From Shimia sp. CNT1-13L.2 (GTDB lineage Bacteria; Pseudomonadota; Alphaproteobacteria; Rhodobacterales; Rhodobacteraceae): a stretch of 64,000 bases of DNA. Shown here piece by piece: positions 1 through 7,330 of this stretch (the first letter of the stretch is position 1; each line of letters opens with the position of its first letter). The notes beneath the pieces were generated by a model. The model had not been told where the DNA came from. It saw only the letters and a program-made list of their open reading frames with translations, and did no database searches. A program made the position numbers and the translations under genes. Location of the stretch: contig NZ_JANDJO010000010.1 of NCBI RefSeq assembly GCF_024331145.1, forward strand, positions 1 through 64,000. The letters run 5' to 3'.

Positions 1-155
1 GTGACGCGGCTCATCAGCTTCTCGTCACAATAGGCCTTGGCCGCATCCCGCACCATGCGCTCTTCTTCGCTCAACTGGCCTTCCAGCAGGAACGGATCCT
101 CCCAGGAAAACCCGCTCAAACCAGGTTGCGATTGCGGGGCTAGATCTTTTGCCAT
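1..155 (-). CDS. gcdH: Glutaryl-CoA dehydrogenase, N-terminal fragment (runs off the left edge)
   Basis: Only the first 51 or so codons are in the window; the start is the ATG at 155. The visible N-terminus contains [19 protein letters not shown] and then an AYCDEKLM segment. This matches the DPxxLExQLxxDE...RD...YCQEKLMPRI pattern that opens glutaryl-CoA dehydrogenases more closely than other acyl-CoA dehydrogenases. The family is a cytoplasmic FAD enzyme that oxidises and decarboxylates glutaryl-CoA to crotonyl-CoA in lysine and tryptophan breakdown, passing electrons to ETF. The start lies 13 bases beyond the stop of the aminotransferase gene on the same strand, so the two are probably co-transcribed. 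The catalytic part is outside the window, so another acyl-CoA dehydrogenase subtype is not excluded. Confidence 0.8.
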   Translation of the reverse strand, partial: MAKDLAPQSQPGLSGFSWEDPFLLEGQLSEEERMVRDAAKAYCDEKLMSRV

Positions 156-168
156 GGGTCTTGTCCTT

Positions 169-1368
169 TCATTCAGCCAGGGCATCCACCGCCGTCCCGA
201 TACGCGCCAGACCGGTTTCAAGGTCTGCCATCGCATAGGCATAGGACAGGCGGAAATGCCCCGGCAATCCAAAGGCGCGGCCGGGGACCAGCGCCACGTT
301 TGCTTCGTTCAGAATATAGTCACAGAAATCCGCGTCGTCAGTGATGACGCTGCCGTCGGGGCGGCGCTTGCCGATCGCGCCCTTGCAGGAGGGAAAGACG
401 TAAAAGGCCCCTTGCGGCTCGGGGCATTCGATCCCCTTCATCGCGTTCAGCGCAGCCACCACCCTGTCGCGTCGCTCGCGGAAGGCGGCGTTGCGGGTGG
501 GCAGGTGATCCTGTGGGCCTTGCAAGGCCGCCAGCGCCGCCGCCTGCGAGATCGAGGAAGCACCGGACGTCGATTGCCCCTGCACCGCCACCATCGCCTT
601 AACGAGATCGACGGGACCAATCCCCCACCCCAGACGCCAGCCTGTCATGGCATGGGCCTTGGAGACGCCGTTCACGATCAGCGTGCGCTCCGCAAGGTCG
701 GGCGCGGCCACGACAAAGCTGGTGAAAGGCGCATAGGCGATGTGCTGGTAGATTTCGTCGGCAATCACCCAGACATGCGGGTGCCGGCGCAGCACTTCGG
801 CCAGCGCCTTCAGATCGGCCTCGGAATACATCGCCCCGGACGGATTGCCCGGCGTGTTCAGCAACAGCCAGCGGGTCTTGTCGGTGATCGCAGCCTCAAG
901 TGCGGCCGGCGTCAGAAGAAACCCCTCCTCGGCCGAACAGGCAACCGGCACCAGTGTTGCCTCGCAAAAATCGATGATATCGCCATAGCTTGTCCAATAG
1001 GGTGCGGGCACGATCACCTCGTCACCGGGATCAAGGCTTGCGGAAAAGGCGTTCGACAGCACCTGTTTGGCCCCGGTCGAGACAATCACCTGCGCCGGAT
1101 CGCAGTCAAACCCGGCCTGCGTGGCAATGGCCTTGCGCAATTCGGGCGTACCTTGGGTTGGCGGATAAGAGGTCTGGCCACCCAAGGCGGCCTGATGTGC
1201 GGCCTCGATCACATGCGGCGGCGTGGGGAAATCCGGCTCTCCGGTTCCGAAGGTCAGGACATCCCGTCCTTCGGCACGCAAGGCACGCGCGGCCTCGGAA
1301 ATGCGGACGATTTCGGACAGGCTGAGCGAGGCAGCGCGGCGGGAACGTTTGAAACTGGCAGCAGGCAT
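169..1368 (-). CDS. Class I/II pyridoxal-phosphate aminotransferase (aspartate aminotransferase type)
   Basis: Cytoplasmic fold-type I PLP enzyme of 399 residues, the usual length for the prokaryotic aspartate/aromatic aminotransferase subgroup. Visible motifs are [10 protein letters not shown] near residue 41, NTPGNPSG at 171-178, ADEIYQHI near 203, and the PLP-binding lysine in [11 protein letters not shown] (Lys237). An open reading frame continues upstream to 1455. The ATG at 1368 is chosen because AAAGGGG lies just before it and homologues start with a similar basic, serine-rich segment. The amino-acid substrate cannot be read from sequence; aspartate/2-oxoglutarate is most likely. The gene precedes gcdH on the same strand, so a role in amino-acid catabolism is possible. 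Confidence 0.9.
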   Translation of the reverse strand: MPAASFKRSRRAASLSLSEIVRISEAARALRAEGRDVLTFGTGEPDFPTPPHVIEAAHQAALGGQTSYPPTQGTPELRKAIATQAGFDCDPAQVIVSTGAKQVLSNAFSASLDPGDEVIVPAPYWTSYGDIIDFCEATLVPVACSAEEGFLLTPAALEAAITDKTRWLLLNTPGNPSGAMYSEADLKALAEVLRRHPHVWVIADEIYQHIAYAPFTSFVVAAPDLAERTLIVNGVSKAHAMTGWRLGWGIGPVDLVKAMVAVQGQSTSGASSISQAAALAALQGPQDHLPTRNAAFRERRDRVVAALNAMKGIECPEPQGAFYVFPSCKGAIGKRRPDGSVITDDADFCDYILNEANVALVPGRAFGLPGHFRLSYAYAMADLETGLARIGTAVDALAE

Positions 1369-1454
1369 GAGGTGAACCCCTTTGGGACGGGCGTATCCCA
1401 CAAGGTTTAGACCAGCTTTCCATTCAGAAAAACACCGATCTCCGCATTCATTCA

Positions 1455-1976
1455 TTACTCAGCGGAATGATTTTTCGCATCATCGTAGATCAGAAACGCA
1501 CTCTCCGGCATGTCGACGGTCGGCAACCATGTCTTGAGATCCACAAGCGGGGTGCCGTCGAAACAATCGATGGCATCGATCTCGATCAGGCCTTTTTCCA
1601 GATCAAGACCGGTGATGGTCACGGCGGACATGGCCACCGGATTGGGACGGTTCGGCGAGCGCAGGGCAAAAGTGCCGCGTGCGCCTTCGACATGGCGGGG
1701 CGTCTGTTTGATCAGGTCGCGCCGCGCCTGGTGCATCCAGTAGATCAGCATCAAGCCCTGCCCGACCTGCAAGCCTTCCAGCCCCTCGATCAACTCGGGG
1801 CGGAATTCGATACACGCCCCCTGCCCGGTTTCCCGCGCCTTGCGCACGTTCTTGGGGCAGTTCTCACGCGACCATGGGGTGCGGATACGTCCGATGAACG
1901 ACAGGCGCGCGTCATCCTCGGCACCGGGATCAAAATCCAGTTCCTTTTCCCCCGGGCGGGTGGCGTTTCCTTGCAT
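1455..1976 (-). CDS. trmO: tRNA (adenine(37)-N6)-methyltransferase TrmO (TsaA/YaeB family)
   Basis: Protein of 173 residues with the single-domain fold of the TrmO/VirR family, which uses S-adenosylmethionine to methylate N6-threonylcarbamoyladenosine at position 37 of threonine tRNA. The diagnostic segment is FALRSPNRPNPVAMS, preceded by a conserved IGRIRTPW near the N-terminus. The ATG at 1976 is preceded by AGGGAGAG. The longer reading frame to 2123 has no such site and its extra residues do not resemble the family. It lies 86 bases upstream of the aminotransferase gene on the same strand. Substrate identity is inferred from family knowledge. Confidence 0.88.
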   Translation of the reverse strand: MQGNATRPGEKELDFDPGAEDDARLSFIGRIRTPWSRENCPKNVRKARETGQGACIEFRPELIEGLEGLQVGQGLMLIYWMHQARRDLIKQTPRHVEGARGTFALRSPNRPNPVAMSAVTITGLDLEKGLIEIDAIDCFDGTPLVDLKTWLPTVDMPESAFLIYDDAKNHSAE

Positions 1977-2261
1977 GGTACTCTCCCTCTGGTCTTGCCT
2001 ATGCAGTAAAAAGGCGGGCACGCCGGAGTCAACGTACCCGCCCCAGTCCAAACCCGTCAGGGACGCAGAACAGACGGATCCAACTTTTTTCGAACCGACA
2101 CAGGACGAATCCGACCCGTCCATTCAGCTCGAAGTGACCTGGTCCAAAGGGATGCGAACCGATCACTTTTGATACAGGTGAAATAGCCAGAGGCGCGAAT
2201 CGCCGCCTTGACTTTCGTTAATTGCGTGTGGCAGCGCCTCGGCACTTTTTCGCCGGCACAT

Positions 2262-3914
2262 TCAGGCCGCCGGCGTCAGGGTCACCACGCGCTGTGCCAT
2301 GGCAATCTCGGTCTCGCGGTGCGATGCCGTGATGATCGCAGCCTCGGGAAGCCAGCCCCGAATACCCTCAAGCACGTTCTTCGCGGTCTGGGTATCAAGA
2401 CCTTCTGTCGGCTCATCCAACAACAGCACCTTGGGATGCCGCAGCAGCGCACGCGCGAGAACCAGACGGCGGGTTTCACCGCCCGACAGGCCACCGCCAC
2501 TTTCCCCAAGCTCCGCATCAAGGCCACCCATGTTCTCGACCACGCGGTCAAGCTGAACGGCCTGCAAAACGGCCTCGGCCTCGTCGCGTGACAGGCTTTC
2601 CTTGGCGAGGGACAGGTTCGCCAGAATGCTACCGCTCACCAAAGCGCTGCGCTGGGGAACAAGGGTCAGAAGGCCGCGCAACTCGCGTTCGCCAAAGGCG
2701 CGCAGGTCCTGCCCCGCGATCCGAACCTCGCCGTCATAGGCCATTTCGGTGCCTGCAAGGATGGCCAACAGCGTAGATTTCCCCGAACCGCTTGGGCCAA
2801 CAAGGGCGACGGTTTCGCCCGCGTTCACCTCAAGATCAACACCGCGCAAGAGCGGCGCATCTGCGCCATTGCGCGAGAAACCAACACCTGTTGCACTCAG
2901 CCCGCTGCCCGTGGCCCCGCCACCGACGCGCGGCGCACCAAGGCCCTGCTCATCATGCGCGAGAACGCGCTCTGCCGCGTCGCGGATGCGGCCGATCTCG
3001 GCGATGCCACGGCGCAGGGGCATGATGGTTTCACCAAGGGCAACCGCCACGAAGAACCCGATCGCCGCATGTGCGGGCGAGACCGCGCCAGTGGCGATCA
3101 ACTGCCCGCCAAGTGCCAGAGCGCCCCCCGACACAAGGGCAATCACCACCGACAGGATCAGGCCAGAGCGGCGATCAACCTCGTCAAGGCGGCGCATGGC
3201 GCTGCGCATTTCGCTCTCGGTCTGCTGGATATCAGCCAGACGGCTTTGAACCTGCCCCTGCAGAAACAGATCGGCGCGGCCACGCATCATGCCGATGGTG
3301 TCACGGCGCATCGCCTGATTGGCGCGCTCGGCGGTCCGCGAGGGGCCGAAGGTCGCCTTGGTCAGACGGATCAGCACAACCGCACCGCCACCGACATAGC
3401 CCACCGCAATGGCAATCGCCATCGACGGGGCAACCAGCATCCAGAGCATGAAGAACACGGCCACATGGGTCAGAACACCGGCAATCACCGGCAGCGCCAG
3501 CCGCAACACGATGCCATCCAGCGCATCAACATCCGCCGTGATCCGCGTCAGGGCCAGCGGGCCACGCAAACGCTGCATCTCAGGCAGACTCAGGCGCGAC
3601 AGGCGGCGCATCAGGCTCACCCGCAACTTCGACAGGGCCTTGAGGGTGGCGTCATGGGTCAGAACCCGCTCGCCATAGCGGGCACCGGCCCGCCCCAGCG
3701 CCAAGAGGCGCACTGCAGCACGCGGACCAAACAGCTTGAACCCAAGGGTCACACCCGCCGCGGTGGCGGTGGCGGTTGCCGTGATGAACCAGCCGGAAAG
3801 CCCAAGAAGAGCCGTCCCCATCAGGGCCACCATAACCGCCATGATCGCGCCCTGCCACATCGAGATCGGAGCCGCGGACCAGATCAATCGGAAAGCTTGC
3901 CAGAGGTGTTTCAT
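2262..3914 (-). CDS. cydC: Thiol reductant ABC exporter subunit CydC
   Basis: Fused membrane/ATPase half-transporter of 550 residues. The N-terminal half has about six hydrophobic segments. The C-terminal half is an ABC domain with Walker A GPSGSGKST, signature LSGGETRRLVLARALL and Walker B VLLLDEPTEGLD. It pairs with CydD, whose gene overlaps this one by four bases (ATGA), to form the heterodimer that exports glutathione and cysteine to the periplasm, as needed for assembly of cytochrome bd and c-type cytochromes. No cydAB genes lie in the window. The exported thiols could also serve the many periplasmic c-type cytochromes encoded here, but that is inference. Confidence 0.9.
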   Translation of the reverse strand: MKHLWQAFRLIWSAAPISMWQGAIMAVMVALMGTALLGLSGWFITATATATAAGVTLGFKLFGPRAAVRLLALGRAGARYGERVLTHDATLKALSKLRVSLMRRLSRLSLPEMQRLRGPLALTRITADVDALDGIVLRLALPVIAGVLTHVAVFFMLWMLVAPSMAIAIAVGYVGGGAVVLIRLTKATFGPSRTAERANQAMRRDTIGMMRGRADLFLQGQVQSRLADIQQTESEMRSAMRRLDEVDRRSGLILSVVIALVSGGALALGGQLIATGAVSPAHAAIGFFVAVALGETIMPLRRGIAEIGRIRDAAERVLAHDEQGLGAPRVGGGATGSGLSATGVGFSRNGADAPLLRGVDLEVNAGETVALVGPSGSGKSTLLAILAGTEMAYDGEVRIAGQDLRAFGERELRGLLTLVPQRSALVSGSILANLSLAKESLSRDEAEAVLQAVQLDRVVENMGGLDAELGESGGGLSGGETRRLVLARALLRHPKVLLLDEPTEGLDTQTAKNVLEGIRGWLPEAAIITASHRETEIAMAQRVVTLTPAA

Positions 3915-5566
3915 GCCGCGCCCTCCACGAAAACGGATCGGTCCATCGCCGCGATCACCGCCGGATCATGCGAGGCAACGAGCACGGACGCACCAGCATC
4001 GGCCAGCCCCCTCAGGGCCGCAACAACATCGGCACCGGTCGCAGCATCAAGGTCTGCCGTTGGTTCGTCTGCCAGCACCACATCGGCACCGCGCAGGATC
4101 GCGCGGGCAATCAACAGGCGGCGCGCTTCGCCCCCGGAAACACCGGCACCGGTTTCGCCAAGGCGGGTTGCCAGTCCTTCGGGCAGGGCCGCCACGATCC
4201 CTTCGGCACGTGCGAGTTTCAGCGCCGCAGGAATGTCACCCGTCCCGTCAGGCGACAGGAAGTCCCTCAGCGAGACATCCGGCATGTGCACCAGTTGCGG
4301 GATGAGCGCGACACGCGCGCGCCAGGCATCCGCGGTCCCTTCGGTGAGGGCCGCGCCCGCCACCGTGATCTCGCCACCCTTTACCGGCACCAACCCTGCA
4401 AGCGCCATCAGGCAGGTCGACTTGCCCGCGCCGCTGTCGCCGCAAAGGGCAATCGCCTCGCCCGGCTGCATCTCGAAGTCCGGCAGGGTCACAGGTTTGC
4501 CGCCACGCGAGACAAGGGCACCCAGCGTGGCAACCGATGCCCTGCCCGCAAGCGGCGCGACCTTGTCACCATGCCCCGGCACCTCATCGCCTTCCATCGC
4601 CTCAAGCTTGTCAAGCTCCGCAGCCACGGAAAGCGCCCCGGCCCGGTCATGCCAAGCTGTCGCCATGTCGCGCAGCGGCTGGAAATACTCGGGCGCCAGC
4701 AAGAGGATGAACACGCCCTCGTAGAACGAAAGCCCGCTCTGCCACGCGCCCCAGCCGATCTCGCCCAAAAGCGAGAAGCCGACAAAGATGGCAATTGTCG
4801 CAATTCCGACGCTCGCAAAAAGTTCAAGCGCGGTGGACGACAGGAAGGCCACCCGCAAAACGGCCATGGTACGCGCCCGCAGCCCCTCGGCGCGGTTTTC
4901 GAAATCGGCCTCGGCGCGTTCAGTCGCATCCAGCAAACGAATATCGGCCAGCGCCGACAGGCGGTCGATCAACAGGCGGTTCATGTCGCCAATCTCGACC
5001 ATCTGCTTCTCGCTCGCCTTCTGGGCGCGAATGCCGATGATCGCCATGAAAACCGGCACCAGCGGGCCAGCAATCAGCAAGGCCAGACCAGCAGCCCAGC
5101 TAAAGTAGAACGTCAGCCCAGCCAGCAGCAGCGGAATGACCCGCACCCGCGCCATGACGGGCTGGAACTGGGTGAGGTAAGGCGTCAGTACCGACAACTT
5201 CTGCGCCACCAGCGCCGCGATTTCCGCCGAACTTGCCGCCTGCTCGGTGCGCTTGATCTCGCGCGCCAAAAGCGCTTGTCGCTCCTCGGCAATCACCCGG
5301 TCGGCGGTATCGAACAGGATCGCGCCAGAGCGGTGCATCAACACCGCCCGCAGAATGCCAACCACCACGAAGACAGCCGCCGCAAACCACAACCACGTAT
5401 AGGTGCCGTCCACCCATTCCTTGAGGCTCCACGCCGCAGCAGCTGCCTGCGCGGGCCACAGAACCCCGGCAAAGGTCTGCATCCGGGCAGCGCGTTTCAG
5501 TGTCGGGCGGGCAGCAGCGTCAATCCGGGCCAGGGCCGCAGACTTGGGAGGTCGTTTTTTCTTCAT
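3911..5566 (-). CDS. cydD: Thiol reductant ABC exporter subunit CydD
   Basis: 551 residues: an N-terminal transmembrane domain with hydrophobic segments around residues 40-80 and 160-200, then an ABC ATPase domain with Walker A GDSGAGKST, signature VSGGEARRLLIARAIL and Walker B VVLADEPTADLD. It is the partner of CydC in the inner-membrane thiol exporter. The ATG at 5566 has no strong Shine-Dalgarno sequence, but the lysine-rich start MKKKRPPKS is plausible and no better in-frame start is near. The 154 bases separating it from soeC on the same strand carry a 10-bp inverted repeat. Confidence 0.9.
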   Translation of the reverse strand: MKKKRPPKSAALARIDAAARPTLKRAARMQTFAGVLWPAQAAAAAWSLKEWVDGTYTWLWFAAAVFVVVGILRAVLMHRSGAILFDTADRVIAEERQALLAREIKRTEQAASSAEIAALVAQKLSVLTPYLTQFQPVMARVRVIPLLLAGLTFYFSWAAGLALLIAGPLVPVFMAIIGIRAQKASEKQMVEIGDMNRLLIDRLSALADIRLLDATERAEADFENRAEGLRARTMAVLRVAFLSSTALELFASVGIATIAIFVGFSLLGEIGWGAWQSGLSFYEGVFILLLAPEYFQPLRDMATAWHDRAGALSVAAELDKLEAMEGDEVPGHGDKVAPLAGRASVATLGALVSRGGKPVTLPDFEMQPGEAIALCGDSGAGKSTCLMALAGLVPVKGGEITVAGAALTEGTADAWRARVALIPQLVHMPDVSLRDFLSPDGTGDIPAALKLARAEGIVAALPEGLATRLGETGAGVSGGEARRLLIARAILRGADVVLADEPTADLDAATGADVVAALRGLADAGASVLVASHDPAVIAAMDRSVFVEGAA

Positions 5567-5666
5567 GGCGTCGAGCTAGTAAGTTTGCCAAGCCATACGC
5601 TTTTTCACCCCTACGTCACAAGTGCGCTGCCGCGACAAATGCGCCTCACCAACACGCTTGGACCCT

Positions 5667-5698
5667 CGCCATGTTGCCGATACGAAAACAACATGGCG
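5667..5698. repeat. Inverted repeat between soeC and cydD
   Basis: CGCCATGTTG (5667-5676) and CAACATGGCG (5689-5698) are perfect 10-bp arms around a 12-base loop. No T-run follows on either strand, so it is not a standard intrinsic terminator. It lies about 100 bases upstream of cydD and just after soeC, so it could be an operator for cydDC or a 3' stabilising hairpin of the soe transcript. Confidence 0.6.
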
Positions 5699-5720
5699 AC
5701 GCGCTTGCCCGCAGATGGGG

Positions 5721-6593
5721 TTAACGACCGTAGTAGAGGGAAACCACGTGCTTGGCCTCGGCAAAGAAAAGCCACCGCGTCGCAAACACGCCCGCGATAT
5801 GCGACACCACTGCCAGAAGCGCGACGAAGTGATTGACCGGAGCCAGCAGCAAGAGCGCCACAGGCAGGCCAATCGCCAGCACAAAGCCAATCGCGCGCAG
5901 CTTGCGGGCATGTTTCCGTCCCACCTCAAAGGCCATTTCCTTCAGAAGATAGTTCTCTCCCGAATGCGGCGCTTCAAGCTGGCGCACCTTGCCGATGCGG
6001 CCCAGCCCGGTTGCCGTCTCGAGCGAAGCGCCCGACGCGGCAAAAGCGCCGTCTCCCTGCTGCCACGCCACGATCTGAACAAGACCCAGCACCGCAAGCA
6101 GGATGGCGGCCACGGTCACTTGACCGGCCAGAAGCGCACCGCCCGCAATCGCGTGCAGCATGAACAGAACCGAGGTCCAGGGCGTGTTCCAGCGCGGCAC
6201 TGTCTTGAGCTGCGCATAGATCATCGAGGTGGTGAACACGGTACCAAGGCTCAGCACCGCACCCAGAACGCCCAGCGCACCCCATTTTTCGCCAAGGAAG
6301 ATATGGCCCGCCGCGTAGACGCCCATCACGATCAGCGAAGTTACCGCGCCCACGCCTTCACGGCTGAGCCAGCTTGTGCGCCACTGGCTGAAGGCCTTGA
6401 TCGCGTTCTTGCGGTTGCCAAGGTGAAAGGTCGACGCCAGAAGCCCGCCCACCGCCAGCGCAAAGGCGATGGCATAGAAAACAAAGGCCACGACACCGGA
6501 AACGTCTGGATAGCCAAGAGCCAGCCAGGCCAGGAGACCAAAACCGAGGCCAGACAGGGTTGTGAAGATGATAACGGAAGGGGCCGGATGCAT
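5721..6593 (-). CDS. soeC: Sulfite dehydrogenase membrane anchor SoeC (DmsC/NrfD-like)
   Basis: Integral membrane protein of 290 residues with about eight hydrophobic segments and the DmsC-like stretch FHLGNRKNAIKAFSQWRTSW. It anchors the SoeAB catalytic pair to the cytoplasmic face of the inner membrane and passes electrons to the quinone pool. The start is taken as the ATG at 6593, whose ATGA overlaps the stop of soeB. An upstream in-frame start at 6623 would add ten hydrophilic residues and is less likely. DMSO reductase anchors look alike, so the SoeC name rests on the character of SoeA and the sulfur context. Confidence 0.82.
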   Translation of the reverse strand: MHPAPSVIIFTTLSGLGFGLLAWLALGYPDVSGVVAFVFYAIAFALAVGGLLASTFHLGNRKNAIKAFSQWRTSWLSREGVGAVTSLIVMGVYAAGHIFLGEKWGALGVLGAVLSLGTVFTTSMIYAQLKTVPRWNTPWTSVLFMLHAIAGGALLAGQVTVAAILLAVLGLVQIVAWQQGDGAFAASGASLETATGLGRIGKVRQLEAPHSGENYLLKEMAFEVGRKHARKLRAIGFVLAIGLPVALLLLAPVNHFVALLAVVSHIAGVFATRWLFFAEAKHVVSLYYGR

Positions 6594-7330
6594 CAGATCG
6601 CCTCCAGTGCTTTGTCGAGCCATGCAAGAAAGCCCTTGGGCTCTTCCGATTTGGCGTCAAGCTGCTTGGTTTCGCCAACCAGCACGTCTTTCTTGCGTGG
6701 CGGCAGGTACTTGTTAACGGGTGCCGTGCCCATTTCCGGCATGAGGTCCATGCCGTCACGTTCGGCAACAAGGCGCGAGACTTTGCTGTCGGGATCGGCG
6801 AAATCGCCAAAGTGGCGCGCCCCTGCCGGACAGGTCCGCACGCAGGCGGGTTCGCGATCTTCTTCGGGGATGTTCTCATTGTAGATCCGGTCCACGCAGA
6901 GGGTGCATTTCTTCATGATCCCCGCCAGCTGGTCCAGCTCGCGCGCGCCATAGGGACAGGCCCAGGCACAGAGGCCACAGCCCATGCAATCGGTTTCATT
7001 GACCAGAACAATGCCGTCCTCGCTGCGCTTGTAGCTTGCCCCGGTCGGGCAGACCGTCACGCAGGGCGCATCATCACAATGCAGGCAGGATTTCGGAAAA
7101 TGCACTGTCTGGGCACAGCCACTCTGCGGCGTGACCTCGTAGGAATGCACCCGGTTCAGGAACGTCCCTTCGGGCGCGGCCCCATAGGCATCCATGTCCG
7201 ACAGGGGCGTGCCATAGTTCGACGTGTTCCACTCCTTGCAGTTCACCACGCAGGCATGGCAGCCGACACAGGTATCGAGGTCGATCACAAGGCCCAGTTT
7301 CTTTTCGGTTTTTTCGGGAAGTGCGGTCAT
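6593..7330 (-). CDS. soeB: Sulfite dehydrogenase iron-sulfur subunit SoeB
   Basis: 245-residue ferredoxin-like electron-transfer subunit with four cysteine clusters typical of the DmsB/PsrB/SoeB family: CVGCHACVVNC (21-31), CLHCDDAPCVTVCP, CMGCGLCAWACP, and KKCTLC with a later ACVRTCPAG. These would bind four [4Fe-4S] clusters and wire the molybdenum subunit to the membrane anchor. There is no signal peptide, in keeping with a cytoplasmic complex. The start overlaps the stop of soeA (ATGA at 7330). Confidence 0.88.
   Translation of the reverse strand: MTALPEKTEKKLGLVIDLDTCVGCHACVVNCKEWNTSNYGTPLSDMDAYGAAPEGTFLNRVHSYEVTPQSGCAQTVHFPKSCLHCDDAPCVTVCPTGASYKRSEDGIVLVNETDCMGCGLCAWACPYGARELDQLAGIMKKCTLCVDRIYNENIPEEDREPACVRTCPAGARHFGDFADPDSKVSRLVAERDGMDLMPEMGTAPVNKYLPPRKKDVLVGETKQLDAKSEEPKGFLAWLDKALEAI

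Noticed and set aside
1369-1455. Upstream extension of the aminotransferase to 1455
   Set aside because: The internal ATG at 1368 has a good AAAGGGG and a family-like N-terminus; the extra 29 residues look random.
1977-2261. Search of the gap between trmO and cydC for a tRNA or small RNA gene
   Set aside because: No tRNA T-loop (GGTTCRANYCC) with acceptor pairing is visible, and no strong hairpin with a T-run. Only short GC stems such as GGCG-N5-CGCC at 2192 occur.
2955-5836. Long plus-strand frames (2955-4724 and 3968-5836) opposite cydDC
   Set aside because: Antisense shadows: low-complexity Arg/Pro/Ser translations with no ribosome-binding site, opposite genes with full ABC motifs.
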